DNA of 64,000 bases, taken from the NCBI RefSeq assembly GCF_000467125.1, contig NZ_BATJ01000007.1:1-64000 (forward strand), in the 5' to 3' direction. This DNA is from Vibrio proteolyticus NBRC 13287 (lineage in GTDB: Bacteria > Pseudomonadota > Gammaproteobacteria > Enterobacterales > Vibrionaceae). The notes beneath the pieces are model-generated. The model was not told the DNA's origin and searched no databases. It worked only from the letters and a program-made list of their open reading frames with translations. Positions 1 to 8,937 of this stretch are shown piece by piece; the stretch's first letter is position 1, and each line of letters opens with the position of its first letter. A program made the translations under genes and the position numbers.

Positions 1-207
1 CCCAGTATTGGGTCTTTATACAATCTTTACATCTTGTCGGGTAATGTTTGCAACATGCATACAGACAACTTCGTACACTCAATTCAGGTTAAGAACGAAA
101 GTGAGCTGGTGTGGTCTTTTAGTGGGATAAAGTCACTTCGGTTAACGGAAGGGAAGAGCCTGATTTAGCACGACAGGTCTGTCATGTAGTCTGCTGGAGG
201 GGATAAG

Positions 208-441
208 ATGGGTGGAATTAGTTTGGGAAAACTGTTGATTCTGGGCTGCATTATCGCACTTGTTTTCGGGACAAAGAAACTCCGCAGTATCGGAGAGGAT
301 GCGGGTTATGCATTGCGTGCTTTTCAAAAAGCAATGCGTGAAGACGCTTCTCCGGCTCATGATGACCATTCTGAAGCGCCGCTTACCGGATCTTCGGAGA
401 ACAGACATACGGATAAATCCAAACCACCTCATTACGGGTAA
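208..441 (+). CDS. tatA: TatA/TatE-family twin-arginine translocase subunit
   Basis: 77 residues. The N-terminus MGGISLGKLLIL followed by a short hydrophobic helix (about residues 6-20), the FGTKKLRSIGEDAG hinge and an amphipathic helix is the classic TatA/TatE layout. The charged, disordered tail (residues 45-77) is also typical. TatA-type subunits oligomerise in the inner membrane to form the passage for folded, twin-arginine-tagged proteins. ATG at 208 is preceded by a strong GGAGGGG ribosome site (196-202). No tatB or tatC is adjacent, so this is probably an additional, stand-alone TatA/E paralogue rather than the main tat operon. It ends at a terminator shared with the gene opposite. Confidence 0.85.
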   Translation: MGGISLGKLLILGCIIALVFGTKKLRSIGEDAGYALRAFQKAMREDASPAHDDHSEAPLTGSSENRHTDKSKPPHYG

Positions 442-457
442 CAATGAGGTTTAACTA

Positions 458-487
458 AAAATCCCCTGGAACAAGCCAGGGGATTTT
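458..487. terminator. Bidirectional intrinsic terminator
   Basis: A 12-bp stem (AAAATCCCCTGG at 458-469 pairing with CCAGGGGATTTT at 476-487) encloses the loop AACAAG. A/T runs lie on both sides, so it can end transcription of the tatA-like gene from the left and of rbgA from the right. Confidence 0.85.
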
Positions 488-513
488 CTTTTTAAACTGA
501 CCGTCGTCTGTTA

Positions 514-1458
514 TCAACGTTTGTTTTTCAGGTAACGTTTACGACGCTCTTCTTTTTGTTTGGCTTTTTCTTCTGCCCGACGCGCCGCTTCAATTTCCAC
601 TTCAATCAATTCTTGCGTGATCATTTCCGGACGCTCCAGTGTGATTTGCCCTAAGGTACCGGAGCGAAGCTCGTGCAGCAGAATTTCGGAAGCTTTGTGC
701 AAATCAACACGCCCACCCGAACGCAGAGCACCACGGCGGCGACCAATCTCTTCCATTAACTCAATATCGGATTCTGGCAGTTCTTCAATCTGGTAGCGTT
801 CTTTAAGACGGTCTGGATAGGCTTCAGCGAGATATTCTACGGTGTAGAACGCCACTTCGTCGTATTCCATCGCCGTATCTTTGACGGCGCCCGTGGCAGC
901 AAGGCGGAATCCACTGTGAGGATTCTCTACTTTTGGCCACAAGATTCCAGGAGTATCAGACAAGACGATACCGTTTTGCAGATTAATGCGTTGCTGGCGA
1001 CGGGTCACTGCGGGTTGGTTGCCCGTTTGGGCCACGGTTCTGCCTGCCAGGGTATTGATAATGGTCGATTTGCCGACATTCGGAATACCCATGATCATAG
1101 TGCGAATATTTTTGCCGATTTCTTCACGGTGTGGTGCAAGCTTACGGCACAGTTCCATAATCTTATGCACTTCTTGAGTGTTAGACGTTGTGATGGCCAT
1201 TGCTTTGACATTTTTTTCTTGTTCAAAGTGGTCAATCCAAAGCTGAGTCAGCTCGGGATCCGCCAGATCACGTTTATTGAGTACCTTTACCACGGGCTTG
1301 TCGCCACGAAGCTGCGAAATCATTGGGTTTTCGCTGCTGAAAGGGATTCGGGCGTCCAGCACTTCAATGATGACGTCAACCTGAGGGATGGCCTCTTCAA
1401 TTTCTTTACGTGCTTTGTGCATATGGCCCGGAAACCATTGAATTGTGTTATTAACCAT
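514..1458 (-). CDS. rbgA: Ribosome biogenesis GTPase RbgA/YlqF
   Basis: 314 residues, full length for the YlqF/RbgA family. The GTPase motifs occur in circularly permuted order: G4 NKRDL at residues 61-65, then the G1 P-loop GIPNVGKST at 124-132, then G3 DTPG at 168-171. The N-terminal IQWFPGHMHKA sequence is a family signature. The C-terminal third is helical and ends in a very basic, Lys/Arg-rich tail suited to rRNA binding. Family members act in late assembly of the 50S subunit in the cytoplasm. It is transcribed alone and converges on the tatA-like gene. Identification is secure; the essential role known from Bacillus may not hold in a Vibrio. Confidence 0.93.
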   Translation of the reverse strand: MVNNTIQWFPGHMHKARKEIEEAIPQVDVIIEVLDARIPFSSENPMISQLRGDKPVVKVLNKRDLADPELTQLWIDHFEQEKNVKAMAITTSNTQEVHKIMELCRKLAPHREEIGKNIRTMIMGIPNVGKSTIINTLAGRTVAQTGNQPAVTRRQQRINLQNGIVLSDTPGILWPKVENPHSGFRLAATGAVKDTAMEYDEVAFYTVEYLAEAYPDRLKERYQIEELPESDIELMEEIGRRRGALRSGGRVDLHKASEILLHELRSGTLGQITLERPEMITQELIEVEIEAARRAEEKAKQKEERRKRYLKNKR

Positions 1459-2404
1459 TTGAAACTATTGCCTTTATATTTAATGGTTATGCAAGTGGAG
1501 AACGCCAAAAAACATCATGCGCTTTGGCTCACAGCCACCGCTGTTCAGATGTGACAATGTTAACATTTTATTGTTGATGCGGGAATCGGCGAATGTAAAC
1601 GGGTTGCTGGAAGGTCACTTTTTGATCTTCGAATGGTTTATGTCTATTTGTTACTTTAAGTACGTCGTAATTGAGAGATATGAGTAAACTATAGCGCTGT
1701 ATATTTGACATGAAATCAATTAATTATACCGACTTTATATTTATAATTTTAAGTTTTTTACACCTAAATTAAATATCACTTCATTAAGAAGTTAGAAGCT
1801 TTTTAACTCGTGTTATATGGTGTTGTAAACGATTTATATTTATTTATTGGAGTCTGATTTTAAGTTGATGATTAACGTTTTAATATTACTATTTTTTTGG
1901 CTTAGACGTTACAAATGGCAACGATAATAAATAGAAAGATTTATTAAATCTATGGCTTTTAACTGGTTGATAACACATTGATTTTCTTTAATTGATTGTG
2001 AGTGTTTCAATCTAATTGATTGAATTTAATTGGTTTTACTGAATTTAATAATGTAATAGGTTGCTTTTTATAAACTTGATTGAGAGCTTTTGTGATCTTG
2101 GTCAATGTATTGGATGATATATGTCTTGGTGTTTCTAGGACTTTTTTGTCTTTGTTGTTTATGCGTTTTTATTAATTACTTTTTTCAGTGTCTTGTATTG
2201 TTGTGATTAACAGTTGACTGCTTTTGTTGAAAAGTAAATATAAAGAATGTCGTCTCTCTATGACCTATACATATTATTGCTTAACGTATGAACGGTTAAT
2301 CTCCGGTTTTGGTTTTCAGTTTGTATCAAGCGGTCTTATTAGTTGGCTTTAATCCGACTGTTGAATAAACAAGAAGTTAAATTTCACAACAAAGGATGGA
2401 TATT
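1459..2404. other. Long AT-rich intergenic region
   Basis: About 945 bases without a convincing gene. From about 1650 to 2300 it is markedly AT-rich compared with the flanking genes, with many poly-T and poly-A runs and a repeated AATTGATTG (1990-1998 and 2014-2022). It must hold the rbgA promoter on one side and the promoter of the 2405 gene on the other. No tRNA, transposase remnant or clear terminator was seen. The composition suits H-NS-type silencing of horizontally acquired DNA, which is inference. Confidence 0.6.
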
Positions 2405-3952
2405 ATGAACGTACTTAAAAAAACGGGTACGCCTCAGGGTGAAACACAAGATGAGTCTTTGGCTTCAACGGAATACTACCAAGTACTTCAACAGCAAACC
2501 GCAGCTGCTGTTCAAGGCGTGATCAGTGATGAGGTCTATGCACTGCAGTTTCCGCCGCAAGGGGGCTTTTTGTATGAATGGCAAAACCTCAATAACATAT
2601 TTAACCGTGGGACGTACGATCTTATCACTGGCAATGTTAAGCCAGGCAACATTGAGGGAGCGGCGGAGTTAGATGTTGAAGGTAGCTTCCTTGTTGACTA
2701 CGTGCAGGTCTTATCTGGTATCGAATATTCTCTGAACAACGCAGACACGGCGAACATGAACGAAGTGCAGAATAACGCACAGGCGCAGCAAGCGACGATC
2801 GTTCAGGACTATCAGAACACCTATGGCACGATCACCGAAGCGCAACTGAACGAGGCTAAAGAGGTTGTCGGTTCCTGGGGTGTGGCTACCAAATATGACT
2901 ACATTATCTCTTATGTGATGGGGTCTCAGTGGAGTGGGCGTACTGCCGCTAGCAAACCGCCTCTAACCTACAGTGAGATGTCATCAGCACGCGATCTGAA
3001 ATTATTGCTGCCAGCACGTCCGGCGTCTTCAGATCGAGTGATAAATGATGTGTCGTTGTATTTGAATATGACTCAGAGCGTTAATACTTTGCAAACGCAA
3101 ATGCAAAACGGCTCCTGGACAGTAGCACAGGCACTGAACAACACCCGTTATCCATCTGAGCAAAATGGTGGCATGAAAACCTTTAACCCGGTGGATGGGT
3201 CTGTTGATACTAAGTACCGCACAGGATGGAAGATCAATAAAGCGATTGCTGACATCAAAAATGATCTGAACAACGAGAGTCGTGTGATTGAGTTTAAGAT
3301 GACTACGTCTGAGGCTTCGGGATCGCGCATGGATGTCAGTATCAATGGGCAGGCTGGGATCAGTGTAGGCTCATGGCTTAAATTCTCGTTGGGTACCAGT
3401 TTCTCTTATGATATGTCGACGTTTGAAGGTACCAGTCGTGATGCAGAAATTACCGTGCAGTATAAAGGCTACTCAATTGTTCCAATCAGTGTTCTGGCGT
3501 GGCAGCAGGACATCGACGAAGGCTGGTACAATGGGGAAATTATCCGACAGGCGGTAGAAAGCGAAGGGAAAGACGTCAGCGGCTTTAAGTTCTCTTCGCA
3601 AACGTCACTACCGTTTAACTTTGATTCGTTGAGTGATGGCGGTGATTTTGGTTGGTTGAACAATGTCATTATCAGTAATTACCCAACTATCACCATCAAG
3701 TACAAAAATGCGGATTTTAATAGCTTTAAGCAAGCATGGAGTACTCACACATCTGGGAACCTGAAACTATTTGGTTTTATTTCTCTGGGGTCATTTGATG
3801 CGGGGGCTTCTGGTAGCAGCTATGAGCAGGGGGCAACCAACAATGAGTTTACACTGACGTTCAGCCCGTCTCAGGAAATTTTGACCGTACCTGAATTCCA
3901 GCACCAAGGCTTCGTTATCGCAGGAGCGGTAACTAACCCTGGTTCGAAATAG
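2405..3952 (+). CDS. Protein of unknown function, tandem paralogue A (no signal peptide)
   Basis: 515 residues from ATG 2405, chosen because AAAGGATGG at 2391-2399 is a good ribosome site for it; an in-frame ATG at 2396 overlaps that site. The family is not recognised. The protein is rich in Asn, Gln, Ser and Thr, has no signal peptide or membrane helix, and begins with a polar segment. It is clearly homologous to the next gene product: shared blocks include YVQVLSG, the IVQxYxxxYGxIT helix, QNGGMKTFNPVDG, YKGYSIVPI, PFNFDSLSDGGDFG and a C-terminal NPGS. The alternating polar and hydrophobic pattern suggests a beta-rich C-terminal half. It lies after a long AT-rich region and has its own terminator. 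A toxin-like or structural effector is possible, but no function can be assigned. Confidence 0.75.
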   Translation: MNVLKKTGTPQGETQDESLASTEYYQVLQQQTAAAVQGVISDEVYALQFPPQGGFLYEWQNLNNIFNRGTYDLITGNVKPGNIEGAAELDVEGSFLVDYVQVLSGIEYSLNNADTANMNEVQNNAQAQQATIVQDYQNTYGTITEAQLNEAKEVVGSWGVATKYDYIISYVMGSQWSGRTAASKPPLTYSEMSSARDLKLLLPARPASSDRVINDVSLYLNMTQSVNTLQTQMQNGSWTVAQALNNTRYPSEQNGGMKTFNPVDGSVDTKYRTGWKINKAIADIKNDLNNESRVIEFKMTTSEASGSRMDVSINGQAGISVGSWLKFSLGTSFSYDMSTFEGTSRDAEITVQYKGYSIVPISVLAWQQDIDEGWYNGEIIRQAVESEGKDVSGFKFSSQTSLPFNFDSLSDGGDFGWLNNVIISNYPTITIKYKNADFNSFKQAWSTHTSGNLKLFGFISLGSFDAGASGSSYEQGATNNEFTLTFSPSQEILTVPEFQHQGFVIAGAVTNPGSK

Positions 3953-3991
3953 TCGCAGTGTCTTGACTATCGAACTGCCACTTAGACGTTA

Positions 3992-4030
3992 AGGCTGGAG
4001 GAGATATTCTCCAGCCTGTTTTCCGTTTTT
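3992..4030 (+). terminator. Intrinsic terminator after paralogue A
   Basis: AGGCTGGAG (3992-4000) pairs with CTCCAGCCT (4009-4017) and is followed by a T-rich tract to about 4030. It separates the two paralogous genes, so paralogue B is probably partly or fully expressed from its own promoter between 4030 and 4119. Confidence 0.7.
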
Positions 4031-4119
4031 GTTAATAGTAAGTACACGACAGATATTGAGCAAAGGTATCGTTTAATACCTCCAGTCCAGATTGGTGGGT
4101 GAGAACAAGGATAAATCCA

Positions 4120-5883
4120 ATGTTTACTCGCGGTTTAACCCTTTGGTGTATTTTAGGATGGCTGATTACGTTCAGCGCCTATACGCAAGTGCCGTGTGAG
4201 GTGGAATCTGCGGGGTACGACCATGCTTGCATGCAAGGCGTGCAGCCAATCAAGCGTGAAGTGGGAACGAACACGGCACTGAGGAGCGACACGGATTACG
4301 AGGCTCTGGGTGGATACTATCAATATGTAACCCAAGAGTTTCGCAAAGTGTTGCCTCCGAGTCTGGATGATAATGTGGCGGTGGTACTGGATCCTGAATA
4401 TGCTCGTTTCCCATATTGGTATGTGAACGAAAACCTGATTTTTAATCAATACACTTATGAATATGTTAGCTCGCGAGTGTTGCCTGGGCCTGTTTTGGGT
4501 ACGGTAGAGTTATCAGAGGGTAACGGCTTTACCAATGCCTACATTCAAGTCCTGTCCGGAACGACCTACCATTTAAGTATCTGGCAACAAACGCTCTTGT
4601 CTCAACAACAGAAATCACTGGAACAACTCAGCAATAACATTGTGCAAACATATGAGCAAATATACGGTGTGATCACTGACGCTCAGATCGAAAGTGCCAA
4701 CACAGCGCTCACCGAGTTTCAGGTTGGGATATCCACCAAGTTGGATTTTGTATTCACCTATGTCATTGGCTACCTTTGGAGTGCACGCGATCAACAGAAC
4801 CTGGCACCTCTCAGTTTTACCCAATTGGTTAACTTGCCAAACCTAATCAGGTATCTGCCTGAGATGCCCTCAGACGGAGCGATACTACTGCCTACAATAA
4901 CGCTGTATTTTCATCTGTATTCCCGGGTCAAAGCGGTAAACGATACGTTGCAAGTCAACACTAATGCGCTAGACCAAACACTGGACAATGCGCAGCGCCC
5001 TACACATGCCAACGGTGGGATTGAAGTGTTCGATCCGGTGAACGGAAAAGTCTCGCCAAACCTGTTGCCAGGGTATGCGATAGGTTTGTCATTGGCAGAA
5101 ATTCAAAACGCACTCAGTGATAAAAGCCGGGTGATCAGTCTGAGCTTTACTGTCAGTTCGGACTCAAAACGTCAACAGACGACAGAAGCGGGGGCTTATC
5201 CGATGCAGGGCAAGGTTATGTTCTCGAACGACCAAGGTCAGGCAGTTAACCTGGGGGAGATTGCATCGGACGGAAAAGTCACGATTGATGTCGTCTACCA
5301 GGGGTATATTTACGTGCCGATATTCAGAGCAGATTTCAGTTCCAGTTCGGCAAGTGGCTGGTTTTATAGCAACCCTATCTGGCAAGCCAGCCAAAACTGT
5401 GGACGAGCGGTTACAGGCTATCATTTCGTTGTCCCACCGCCTTTTAATTTCAGTGAACTTGCTCAAGGGGGCGACTTCGGTACGTTAAGCGGGGTATTGA
5501 TTGCAAACTCGCCGCAAGTGACGATATCGATCCAGCCTTCCTCGACAGCGCAAGGAGAGATCAAGTCGATGGCTGACAGTTTGGGAATGGGGAGTATACG
5601 GATTGAAGGTGTACCTTTAGTCGGACGCCTCAATCAGCGTTTTCACCACGTCAGTGTGACGTTGCCCAAAGAGAAGTCATCGGGTGAGCCGGTGTATTTT
5701 GTTGTCACCGATTCACAAGATGACGATGACGAGAAGTCAAAACCGGTCACGGTGCCAGCGGAGATGCAGATGGCGGACGTATTACTGGCCTCCGTACTGT
5801 ACCCGGGAAGCCAGGAAGATACAGTATCCGCAAAATGCGAGAATGAAAAAGGAACGAGCCTGGCGCAAGGTTATTCACTCTGA
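4120..5883 (+). CDS. Secreted protein of unknown function, tandem paralogue B
   Basis: 587 residues from ATG 4120 (AAGG at 4106-4109 upstream). An in-frame GTG at 4099 would add seven residues before the signal sequence and is less likely. Residues 1-24 look like a Sec signal peptide: a basic start, a hydrophobic core LTLWCILGWLITFSA, then a polar segment. The body is homologous to the preceding gene product across most of its length (YIQVLSG, IVQTYEQIYGVIT, NGGIEVFDPVNG, YQGYIYVPI, PFNFSELAQGGDFG and a C-terminal YPGS), with an extra acidic insertion DSQDDDDEKSKP near the C-terminus. Mature-region cysteines sit near residues 27 and 38. Gene duplication with different localisation of the two products is inferred. 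The 3' end overlaps the convergent LysR gene by 13 bases. Confidence 0.72.
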   Translation: MFTRGLTLWCILGWLITFSAYTQVPCEVESAGYDHACMQGVQPIKREVGTNTALRSDTDYEALGGYYQYVTQEFRKVLPPSLDDNVAVVLDPEYARFPYWYVNENLIFNQYTYEYVSSRVLPGPVLGTVELSEGNGFTNAYIQVLSGTTYHLSIWQQTLLSQQQKSLEQLSNNIVQTYEQIYGVITDAQIESANTALTEFQVGISTKLDFVFTYVIGYLWSARDQQNLAPLSFTQLVNLPNLIRYLPEMPSDGAILLPTITLYFHLYSRVKAVNDTLQVNTNALDQTLDNAQRPTHANGGIEVFDPVNGKVSPNLLPGYAIGLSLAEIQNALSDKSRVISLSFTVSSDSKRQQTTEAGAYPMQGKVMFSNDQGQAVNLGEIASDGKVTIDVVYQGYIYVPIFRADFSSSSASGWFYSNPIWQASQNCGRAVTGYHFVVPPPFNFSELAQGGDFGTLSGVLIANSPQVTISIQPSSTAQGEIKSMADSLGMGSIRIEGVPLVGRLNQRFHHVSVTLPKEKSSGEPVYFVVTDSQDDDDEKSKPVTVPAEMQMADVLLASVLYPGSQEDTVSAKCENEKGTSLAQGYSL

Positions 5884-6755
5884 AGCTGCAGATAGTGGAC
5901 GCACAAATCTTGAAACGCTTTCGCTTGTGGTGAGATTGTGCGGTCATTCAAAGTGAAAATGCCAATCTGCCTTTTTAAGGGCGGATCGATAAGCGGGATC
6001 CATACGAGGCGAGTTTCGTTGGTCGGAAACGCCAGTTTCGGCAGTGTGGTGATACCTATCCCTAATTCCAGAACAGAGAATAATGAGGTGATATTTTCGA
6101 CGGAGTAGAGCGCTTGCGCACTCAAGGCTCGAGCCGGTGTCGGATCAAGTAAAGTGCATGTTCCATTTCTAATAAAAGGTTGTTTTAACAGAGTCTGCCA
6201 CTCAATACCTTCTGGATGATTGGCGATAGGGTTGTCTTTTAAACAAACAACGCCAATCGGATCGGACAGCAGCGGTGTAAACTCGATAGTCCTGTCATCC
6301 AGGTGAGATGGATTACCGAGTGCTAAGTCGACCTCTCCGGACAACAGACGGGCTTCAACCCCTGATGCGTTGTCGTCAATCAAGCTCACTTCAACATTTG
6401 GAAACTGTTCACAGAACGCGCCTAAAACACTAGGAATAAGCTTGGCAGCTACGGAAGGTACGCTAGCGATACGGACCCGGCCTTGCTGACCAGCGGCTGC
6501 GGCCTTCAAATCGTTATCCAGTGCATTGTAGATGTTCAGAAACTGAATGATCTTAGGCAAACAGATTTCACCGAAGGGTGTCAGCTTGGATTTATTGCCC
6601 GGCTCAAATAGAGTTTGCCCGAGGAGTTTTTCCAGTTCTTTGATGGATGTTGATAACGCCGCCTGGGAACGGTTTGCTCGATGGGATGCGGCGCGAAAGC
6701 CGCCTTCTTCGACCACCATCACAAAATGCTTTAATTGTTGAAGTTTGATACTCAC
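5871..6755 (-). CDS. LysR-family transcriptional regulator
   Basis: 294 residues, normal length. The N-terminal winged helix-turn-helix (residues 1-60) carries the typical LKHFVMVVEEGGFRAASHRANRSQAALS pattern, broken here only for listing. The remainder is the two-lobed effector-binding domain (about residues 90-290). It is divergent from the RidA-like gene at 6916 with a 160-base gap that holds a LysR-type palindrome, so it most likely controls the catabolic set at 6916-14239 and itself. The inducer is unknown, probably the compound imported by the BCCT transporter or a breakdown product. Confidence 0.9.
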   Translation of the reverse strand: MSIKLQQLKHFVMVVEEGGFRAASHRANRSQAALSTSIKELEKLLGQTLFEPGNKSKLTPFGEICLPKIIQFLNIYNALDNDLKAAAAGQQGRVRIASVPSVAAKLIPSVLGAFCEQFPNVEVSLIDDNASGVEARLLSGEVDLALGNPSHLDDRTIEFTPLLSDPIGVVCLKDNPIANHPEGIEWQTLLKQPFIRNGTCTLLDPTPARALSAQALYSVENITSLFSVLELGIGITTLPKLAFPTNETRLVWIPLIDPPLKRQIGIFTLNDRTISPQAKAFQDLCVHYLQLQSE

Positions 6756-6802
6756 GATAAAAACCTTAGTAATCCCTTTATTTATCTTGTTGTTAATAGT
6801 GG

Positions 6803-6821
6803 TGATAGATTTTTCTTATCA
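6803..6821. promoter_or_regulatory. Candidate LysR operator
   Basis: TGATAGATTTTTCTTATCA is an inverted repeat (TGATA, nine bases, TATCA) with the spacing and AT-rich centre of LysR-type T-N11-A boxes. It lies between the divergent LysR gene (start 6755) and the RidA-like gene (start 6916). The match is structural; the regulator's true site is unknown. Confidence 0.5.
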
Positions 6822-6915
6822 AATGTAAGAAATTTACCGTTCGATTTATCACGTGTCAATGTGCAGTATTTAACCATCTTGAAACATAGTTTTTACAAAG
6901 GTTGAAAGGCACGTA

Positions 6916-7311
6916 ATGACTTCTACCCACAAATACTCAGTTAAGACAGCGCTGTTTGCGTCTAAAGCGCCATTGGAATGGGCCATTGTTAACAATGGCA
7001 CCTTATATACTGCCCAAATCCCAATTAATGAGTCAGGTGCTGTCGTGGAAGGCGGTATCGAAGCCCAAACTCGTCAAACCTTCAATAATTTGGTTCACAC
7101 ACTGGAATGTGCAGGGGAATCGCTCGACTCTGTCCTGCAAGTACTGATTTATGTGACCGATCGTGAGTATCTGAAAACCGTTAACCATATCTACGCCGAA
7201 TACTTTGAAGCACCTTACCCAAATCGTGCTGCCATGGTCGTAGCGGGGTTGGCACGCGAAGAAATGCTGGTGGAGTTTGTGGTGTACGCCTCAGCAAGCC
7301 AACCAGAGTAG
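6916..7311 (+). CDS. RidA (YjgF/YER057c/UK114) family protein
   Basis: 131 residues, close to the family norm of about 130. It shows the family pattern: a Q.P.N.SG-like segment near residue 35, the EAQTRQTFNNLVHTLECAG helix around 50-68, and a C-terminal AAMVVAGLAREEMLVEF strand. The usual catalytic Arg of canonical RidA (R105, in a P.R...V context) may be matched by R98 in PNRAAMVV. RidA proteins hydrolyse reactive enamine or imine intermediates formed by PLP enzymes and oxidases. As first gene after the divergent LysR gene it probably clears an imine produced during breakdown of a nitrogenous substrate, but no PLP enzyme is encoded nearby. Confidence 0.85.
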   Translation: MTSTHKYSVKTALFASKAPLEWAIVNNGTLYTAQIPINESGAVVEGGIEAQTRQTFNNLVHTLECAGESLDSVLQVLIYVTDREYLKTVNHIYAEYFEAPYPNRAAMVVAGLAREEMLVEFVVYASASQPE

Positions 7312-7406
7312 AGAACAATAATCAGAGCCTCATGTTTAGGCTTTACCAGTGAGATTAGTGGGTTGGTGGAAAGCCACCGAACGTCAGGAAGAATAAGGAC
7401 AGAGCA

Positions 7407-8867
7407 ATGACTTTTATCAATAATGTTCAAGCAGACAGATCTCTTTACATTGCAGGTGAATGGCAAGCTGGTGTCAATGCCATTGCCAATATTAACCCTT
7501 CAGACATCAGTGAAAACTTAGGTGACTTTGCTCAGGCGAGTGAAGGACAAGTTGAACTAGCCATTCAAGCAGCGAAAGTCGCGCAACCAGAGTGGGAAAA
7601 AACGCCGATTGAACGCAAACAAGCGGTTCTGCAGGCGATTGGGGATGAGCTCATAGCACGTTGTGATGAGCTTGGTACGCTGCTTTCGCGTGAAGAAGGT
7701 AAACCTTTTGCTGAAGGCCGCGGTGAGATCTATCGCGCGGGTCAGTTCTTCCAGTATTTTGCGGCGGAAGTGCTGCGTCAAATTGGTGATAACGCAGCTT
7801 CTGTCCGTCCAGGCGTCTCCGTTGAGGTGACTCGTGAAGCCGTTGGCGTTATCGCCATTATCTCTCCCTGGAACTTCCCAACCGCGACTGCTGCTTGGAA
7901 AATCGCGCCAGCGCTTGCTTTTGGCAATAGCGTAGTATGGAAGCCCGCCAATCTGACTCCGGCAAGTGCGGTTGCGCTGACGGAGATTATCCATCGTCAA
8001 GGCTTGCCTGCAGGCACATTCAACCTTGTCTTGGGCAGCGGTTCGCAAGTGGGCAACACGCTTATCAACTCGAAAGATATACATGGCGTGAGCTTTACCG
8101 GTTCTGTCAATACCGGACGTAAAGTCGCTGCCGCGACTGCACCGAATTTTGTACGTTGTCAGTTAGAAATGGGCAGTAAGAACGCGCTGGTGGTTGCCGA
8201 TGATGCAGACATCCGGATCGCTGTCGAAGCGACCATTGCAGGCTCTTTTTCTGGTGCTGGTCAGAAGTGTACTGCGTCTTCGCGTTTGATCGTTATGGAC
8301 GGCGTTCACGATGCTTACGTTGAAGCGCTGATCAAACGTATGAGCGAACTAAAAGTCGGTCATGCGCTAGAAGAAGGCATTTTTATGGGGCCAGTGGTTG
8401 ATGGTAACCAACTGAATGCCAACTTCGAATGGATTGAGAAAGCTAGGCAAAGTGGCGCTGAGTTGGCATTTGGTGGAGAGCGTCTGCATCTGCAACACGA
8501 AGGCTTCTACATGTCACCGACGCTTTTCCTTAATACACAAAACCACTGGGAAGTGAACCAAGAAGAAGTGTTTGCACCAATGGCGAGTGTGATTCGAGTG
8601 TCTGATTTGGAGGAGGCGATTGCCGTGGCGAACGATACTCGCTTTGGTTTGACGGGCGGCATTATTACTCAAAGTCTCCGCAACAGTGCCATCTTCAAGC
8701 AACAAATACAGACAGGTTGTGTCATGGTCAATCTGCCTACTGCGGGCACGGATTATCACGTGCCGTTTGGTGGTCGCAAAGAATCAAGCTTTGGTCCACG
8801 TGAACAAGGTCAGTATGCGAAAGAGTTCTACACCGTGGTGAAAACCGCTTATCAACGTCCTTACTAA
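7407..8867 (+). CDS. NAD(P)-dependent aldehyde dehydrogenase
   Basis: 486 residues, full-length ALDH superfamily. Visible landmarks are the SPWNFP cofactor loop, the KPANLTP motif, FTGSVNTGRK, the general-base Glu in LEMGSKN (about residue 254), the catalytic Cys in GAGQKCTASS (about residue 288) and EEVFAP. It oxidises an aldehyde to the carboxylate in the cytoplasm. Overall it resembles semialdehyde dehydrogenases such as the 2,5-dioxovalerate or succinate semialdehyde type, but the substrate cannot be set from sequence. It lies 95 bases after the RidA-like gene, and a GGGTAG/CTACCC hairpin (8880-8903) follows it before the M19 gene. Confidence 0.9.
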   Translation: MTFINNVQADRSLYIAGEWQAGVNAIANINPSDISENLGDFAQASEGQVELAIQAAKVAQPEWEKTPIERKQAVLQAIGDELIARCDELGTLLSREEGKPFAEGRGEIYRAGQFFQYFAAEVLRQIGDNAASVRPGVSVEVTREAVGVIAIISPWNFPTATAAWKIAPALAFGNSVVWKPANLTPASAVALTEIIHRQGLPAGTFNLVLGSGSQVGNTLINSKDIHGVSFTGSVNTGRKVAAATAPNFVRCQLEMGSKNALVVADDADIRIAVEATIAGSFSGAGQKCTASSRLIVMDGVHDAYVEALIKRMSELKVGHALEEGIFMGPVVDGNQLNANFEWIEKARQSGAELAFGGERLHLQHEGFYMSPTLFLNTQNHWEVNQEEVFAPMASVIRVSDLEEAIAVANDTRFGLTGGIITQSLRNSAIFKQQIQTGCVMVNLPTAGTDYHVPFGGRKESSFGPREQGQYAKEFYTVVKTAYQRPY

Positions 8868-8937
8868 GTAATTGAAATAGGGTAGCTGAGTATTTGTCTA
8901 CCCACCTTAAAGGCTCATCAACGTTTAAGGAGTGGTT

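Noticed and set aside
8880..8903. GGGTAG/CTACCC hairpin as terminator after the aldehyde dehydrogenase gene
   Set aside because: The loop is 12 bases and no T-run follows; the M19 gene starts shortly after, so it is at most an mRNA stability element.
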